Below the pieces are notes generated by a model. That model was not told where the DNA came from and did no database searches. It saw only the letters and a list, made by a program, of their open reading frames with translations. This document shows positions 60,830-64,000 of a stretch of 64,000 nucleotides of DNA, piece after piece; position 1 is the first letter of the stretch; each line of letters begins with the position of its first letter. Source of the DNA: Paraburkholderia elongata (GTDB lineage: Bacteria; Pseudomonadota; Gammaproteobacteria; Burkholderiales; Burkholderiaceae); contig NZ_WOEZ01000089.1 in assembly GCF_013177735.1 (NCBI RefSeq), positions 1 to 64,000 on the forward strand, in the 5' to 3' direction. The translations under genes and the position numbers were made by a program.

Positions 60830-61103
60830 GGGTGCGCATTTTACCGTTTATGGGCCTGGGCTGCCGGGAAGCGGGCCGGCGGAGGGCGCCGACCGGGTCG
60901 ACCGGCAGCTAATGCAGGCACGAGCGGCGGCCCACGGCCTGCATTCTGCAAGGCGCCCGCCCGGGCCAAGACCCCCGGATTGTCCCCGATTTCGGCGCAC
61001 CCCCAGGTTTCGGTTAAAGTGACGCCGTTAGCCGTTGCACTTGCAAGCCGGCGTGCCTCGTCGGCAGCTCTGTCGTAAAACAAGAAGTCGAGGAGGAACA
61101 AAG

Positions 61104-62246
61104 ATGCACATCGGAGTGCCAGCCGAGACGCGCGCGCACGAAACCCGCGTCGCCGCGACGCCCGAAACGGTCAGGAAGTACGTGACCCAGGGCCACCGGG
61201 TCACGATCCAGAGCGGCGCCGGCACCGGCGCAAGCTTTCCTGACGATACCTTTACAGCGGCCGGCGCGGAAATCGTCGACGCCACCACCGCGTTTGGCGC
61301 GGATCTCGTCCTGAAGGTCCAGTCCCCGACCGATGCCGAGTTGCCGCTGCTCAAGCGCGGCGCGACGCTGGTCGGCATGCTCGATCCCTTTAATGCCGAA
61401 AACGCGCTGAAGCTCGCCGCGGCCGGCGTCACCGCGTTCGCGCTCGAAGCCGCGCCGCGCACCACTCGTGCGCAGAGTCTCGACGTGCTGTCGTCGCAGG
61501 CGAATATCGCGGGGTACAAGGCCGTTTTATTGGCCGCCACGCTCTATCCGCGCTTCATGCCGATGCTGATGACCGCCGCTGGCACCGTGAAAGCGGCCCG
61601 CGTGCTGATTCTTGGCGCGGGCGTGGCCGGTTTGCAGGCGATCGCGACGGCCAAGCGCCTGGGCGCCGTGATTGAAGCGTCCGACGTGCGACCGGCGGTC
61701 AAGGAGCAGATCGAATCGCTCGGCGCCAAGTTTCTCGACGTGCCGTACGAAACCGACGAGGAGCGCGAAGCCGCGCAGGGTGTCGGCGGCTACGCGCGGC
61801 CGATGCCGCCGGGCTGGCTGCAACGCCAGTCGGCGCTGGTCCACGAACGGGCGAAACAGGCTGACGTGGTGATCTCGACCGCATTGATCCCAGGGCGCGC
61901 CGCGCCGACGCTGATTTCAGTGGAAACCGTCCTGGCGATGAAACCCGGCTCCGTGCTGGTGGACCTCGCAGCAGGGCGCGGTGCCGAGTACGAGGGTCAT
62001 CGCGGCGGCAACTGCCCGCTGACCGAAGCGGACCAGGTTGTCACCAAGCATGGCGTGCAGATCGTCGGCTATACGAATCTGGCCTCGATGGTGCCCGCCG
62101 ACGCGTCGTCCTTATACGCACGCAACCTGCTCGACTTCCTCAAGCTGATCATCACGACGGAAGGCGCCCTGAACATCGATCTCGCGGACGACATCGTCGC
62201 GGCCACGTTGCTGGCCCGTGACGGCGAAGTCACGCGCAAGGCATAG
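61104..62246 (+). CDS. pntAA: proton-translocating NAD(P) transhydrogenase, alpha subunit part 1
   Basis: This 380-residue soluble NAD-binding subunit (domain I) has GVPAETRAHETRVAATPETV, the Rossmann motif VLILGAGVAGLQAIATAKRLGA and the RQGD-loop-like region further on. With PntAB and PntB it couples hydride transfer from NADH to NADP+ to proton entry, supplying NADPH. The start at 61104 follows the strong site GAGGAGGAAC. In E. coli domain I and part of the membrane domain are one PntA chain; here they are split. Confidence 0.95.
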   Translation: MHIGVPAETRAHETRVAATPETVRKYVTQGHRVTIQSGAGTGASFPDDTFTAAGAEIVDATTAFGADLVLKVQSPTDAELPLLKRGATLVGMLDPFNAENALKLAAAGVTAFALEAAPRTTRAQSLDVLSSQANIAGYKAVLLAATLYPRFMPMLMTAAGTVKAARVLILGAGVAGLQAIATAKRLGAVIEASDVRPAVKEQIESLGAKFLDVPYETDEEREAAQGVGGYARPMPPGWLQRQSALVHERAKQADVVISTALIPGRAAPTLISVETVLAMKPGSVLVDLAAGRGAEYEGHRGGNCPLTEADQVVTKHGVQIVGYTNLASMVPADASSLYARNLLDFLKLIITTEGALNIDLADDIVAATLLARDGEVTRKA

Positions 62247-62312
62247 CAACGATGTCGCATGGGACCAGAGTAAGCGCTAAAGCGCCAACTCTGGTCGACA
62301 AAGGAGAAGGGA

Positions 62313-62639
62313 ATGGAAGTCATCAACCACACCGTGATCAACCTGATCATCTTCGTGCTGGCGATCTACGTCGGCTACCACGTCGTCTGGAACGTCACGC
62401 CCGCGCTGCACACGCCGCTGATGGCCGTGACCAACGCGATCTCGGCGATCGTGATCGTCGGCGCGATGCTGGCCGCGGGCCTCACGCTGGGCACGCCCGG
62501 CAAGTTCTTCGGCACGCTCGCGGTCGCGCTCGCGGCGGTGAACGTGTTCGGCGGGTTTCTCGTGACGAGGCGAATGCTGGAGATGTTCAGGAAGAAAGAG
62601 CCGAAGAAGCTTCCCGCAGCCGCCAAGGAGAACGCGTAA
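62313..62639 (+). CDS. pntAB: NAD(P) transhydrogenase, alpha subunit part 2 (membrane)
   Basis: This 108-residue protein has three or four membrane segments (INLIIFVLAIYVGYHVVW, AISAIVIVGAMLAAGLTL, FFGTLAVALAAVNVFGGFLV) and a Lys-rich C-terminus. It corresponds to the C-terminal membrane part of E. coli PntA. The stop overlaps the pntB start (TAATG), so the two are translationally coupled. Confidence 0.95.
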   Translation: MEVINHTVINLIIFVLAIYVGYHVVWNVTPALHTPLMAVTNAISAIVIVGAMLAAGLTLGTPGKFFGTLAVALAAVNVFGGFLVTRRMLEMFRKKEPKKLPAAAKENA

Positions 62640-64000
62640 TGAGTCTGAACGTCGTCACGCTGCTTTATCTGGTCGCGTCGGTCTGCTTCATCCAGGCGCT
62701 CAAGGGGCTGTCGAATCCGAAGACGGCGCGCACCGGCAACACCTTCGGCATGGTCGGGATGGCGATTGCGATCCTCACCACCATCGCGCTGATCGTCAAA
62801 CAGGCTAATGCGCTCGGCTCGAATCTTGGGTTAGGGCTCGGCCTCCTGCTGGTCGCGCTGGTGATCGGCGGTGCGATCGGCGCGTTCGTCGCGGCGCGCG
62901 TCGAAATGACCAAGATGCCGGAACTGGTCGCGGCGATGCACTCGCTGATCGGTCTTGCGGCCGTGTGTATCGCGTATGCGGTGGTGTCGGAGCCGTCGGC
63001 CTTCGGTCTCGTCGATCCGGACAATCCGGTTCCGGGCTTCCTGCCGTATGGCAATCGCGTCGAACTTTTCATCGGCACGTTCGTCGGCGCGATTACGTTC
63101 TCTGGTTCGGTGATCGCGTTCGGCAAGCTGTCGGGCAAGTACAAGTTCCGGCTGTTCCAGGGCGCACCGGTTGTCTATGCAGGGCAGCACCTGATCAACC
63201 TGTTCCTCGCGCTCGGGATGCTCGGCTTCGGCGTGATCTTCTTTCTCACGCAGTCGTGGCTGCCGTTCATCCTCATGACGCTGATCGCGTTCGTGCTCGG
63301 CGTGCTGATCATCATTCCGATCGGCGGCGCGGATATGCCGGTGGTGGTGTCGATGCTCAATTCGTACTCGGGCTGGGCGGCGGCGGGCATCGGTTTCTCG
63401 CTGAACAATCCGATGCTGATCATCGCTGGCTCGCTGGTGGGTTCGTCGGGCGCGATCCTGTCGTACATCATGTGTCGCGCGATGAACCGTTCGTTCTTCA
63501 ACGTGATTCTCGGCGGATTTGGTAACGAGCCAGGCGCAGCGGCGGCGGGTGGATCGGCGGAGCAACGTCCGGTGAAATCCGGTTCGGCCGATGACGCGTC
63601 GTTCATGCTCGGCAATGCCGAAACCGTTGTGATCGTGCCGGGTTACGGGCTGGCGGTCGCGCGTGCACAGCATGCATTGAAGGAGCTGACCGACAAGCTG
63701 GTCGAGAAGGGCATCGAGGTGAAGTACGCGATTCACCCGGTGGCCGGACGGATGCCGGGGCACATGAACGTGCTGCTCGCCGAAGCCGAAGTGCCGTACG
63801 ACATGGTCTACGAAATGGACGACATCAATGGCGAGTTCGGTCAGGTCGATGTGGTGCTGGTGCTCGGCGCGAACGACGTGGTGAATCCGGCGGCGAAGAA
63901 CGATCCGAAGTCACCGATCGCGGGCATGCCGATCATCGAGGCGTACAAGGCGCGCACGGTGATCGTCAACAAGCGTTCGATGGCGGCCGGCTACGCCGGT
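62639..64000 (+). CDS. pntB: NAD(P) transhydrogenase beta subunit, cut by window edge
   Basis: The first 454 residues are present; the gene continues past the window. About nine membrane segments occupy the first 260 residues (for example VASVCFIQALKGLSNPKTAR and HSLIGLAAVCIAYAVVSEP with a His in the proton path). The NADP-binding domain III begins near residue 310 (ETVVIVPGYGLAVARAQHALKEL; YAIHPVAGRMPGHMNVLLAEA; VLVLGANDVVNPAA). It starts at an ATG that overlaps the pntAB stop by one base. Confidence 0.95.
   Translation, partial: MSLNVVTLLYLVASVCFIQALKGLSNPKTARTGNTFGMVGMAIAILTTIALIVKQANALGSNLGLGLGLLLVALVIGGAIGAFVAARVEMTKMPELVAAMHSLIGLAAVCIAYAVVSEPSAFGLVDPDNPVPGFLPYGNRVELFIGTFVGAITFSGSVIAFGKLSGKYKFRLFQGAPVVYAGQHLINLFLALGMLGFGVIFFLTQSWLPFILMTLIAFVLGVLIIIPIGGADMPVVVSMLNSYSGWAAAGIGFSLNNPMLIIAGSLVGSSGAILSYIMCRAMNRSFFNVILGGFGNEPGAAAAGGSAEQRPVKSGSADDASFMLGNAETVVIVPGYGLAVARAQHALKELTDKLVEKGIEVKYAIHPVAGRMPGHMNVLLAEAEVPYDMVYEMDDINGEFGQVDVVLVLGANDVVNPAAKNDPKSPIAGMPIIEAYKARTVIVNKRSMAAGYAG

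Overview
The window reads as a stretch of the main chromosome of a Burkholderia-group betaproteobacterium, most like Paraburkholderia. The GC-rich codon use, the gene order ubiE–(Tim44-like)–ubiJ–ubiB, fmdB–DUF502–aspS–nudB–clsB, amgK-murU facing lptD-surA-pdxA-rsmA, glyQ-glyS-gmhB-plsC, and the split pntAA-pntAB-pntB all fit. The assignment rests on protein family and gene order recognised by eye; no database search was run. About 52 protein genes are supported, two of them cut by the window edges (ilvA at the left, pntB at the right). No rRNA, tRNA, CRISPR array, prophage or insertion sequence was seen.

Layout. 1-10.1 kb: the start of ilvA faces a very large FAD/Fe-S oxidoreductase, followed by HIT and DUF971 proteins and the ubiquinone genes ubiE, ubiJ and ubiB with a Tim44-like membrane protein between. 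10.1-15.9 kb: a TPMT-type methyltransferase, an FmdB zinc ribbon protein, a DUF502 membrane protein, aspS, nudB and clsB. 16-23.3 kb: a TetR repressor with a perfect palindrome in its own promoter, then a beta-oxidation operon (acyl-CoA dehydrogenase, FadN-type two-domain enzyme, thiolase) and a separate enoyl-CoA hydratase. 23.3-32 kb: fdhD, a nitrate-reductase-associated protein, a bifunctional c-di-GMP protein, a GST, a small secreted DUF4148 protein, a thioesterase and an ATM1-type ABC exporter.

32-40.9 kb is an envelope block: peptidoglycan sugar recycling (amgK, murU) diverges from LPS and outer membrane protein assembly (lptD, surA), then pdxA, rsmA and an EamA transporter. 41.3-49.5 kb is the accessory-looking part: a porin, the decayed tail of an autotransporter, an MFS transporter with a divergent LysR regulator, a heptanucleotide tandem repeat, and a TetR–alkylsulfatase–acyl-CoA synthetase cluster that could turn alkyl sulfates into acyl-CoA for the beta-oxidation enzymes encoded 25 kb away. 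49.6-64 kb returns to housekeeping: gloA, an NTF2-like protein, a zinc peptidase, plsC, gmhB, glyS-glyQ, a lone FkbM methyltransferase, a glutamate-synthase-like protein, mnmA, a Nudix hydrolase and the transhydrogenase operon.

The most interesting signal is at 45.09-45.92 kb. Six tandem copies of GATTCCG lie upstream of a TetR gene, and a near-perfect palindrome built from the same GATTCC half-site lies just upstream of the alkylsulfatase gene. This suggests a repressor whose half-site has expanded into a variable-number repeat next to its own gene.
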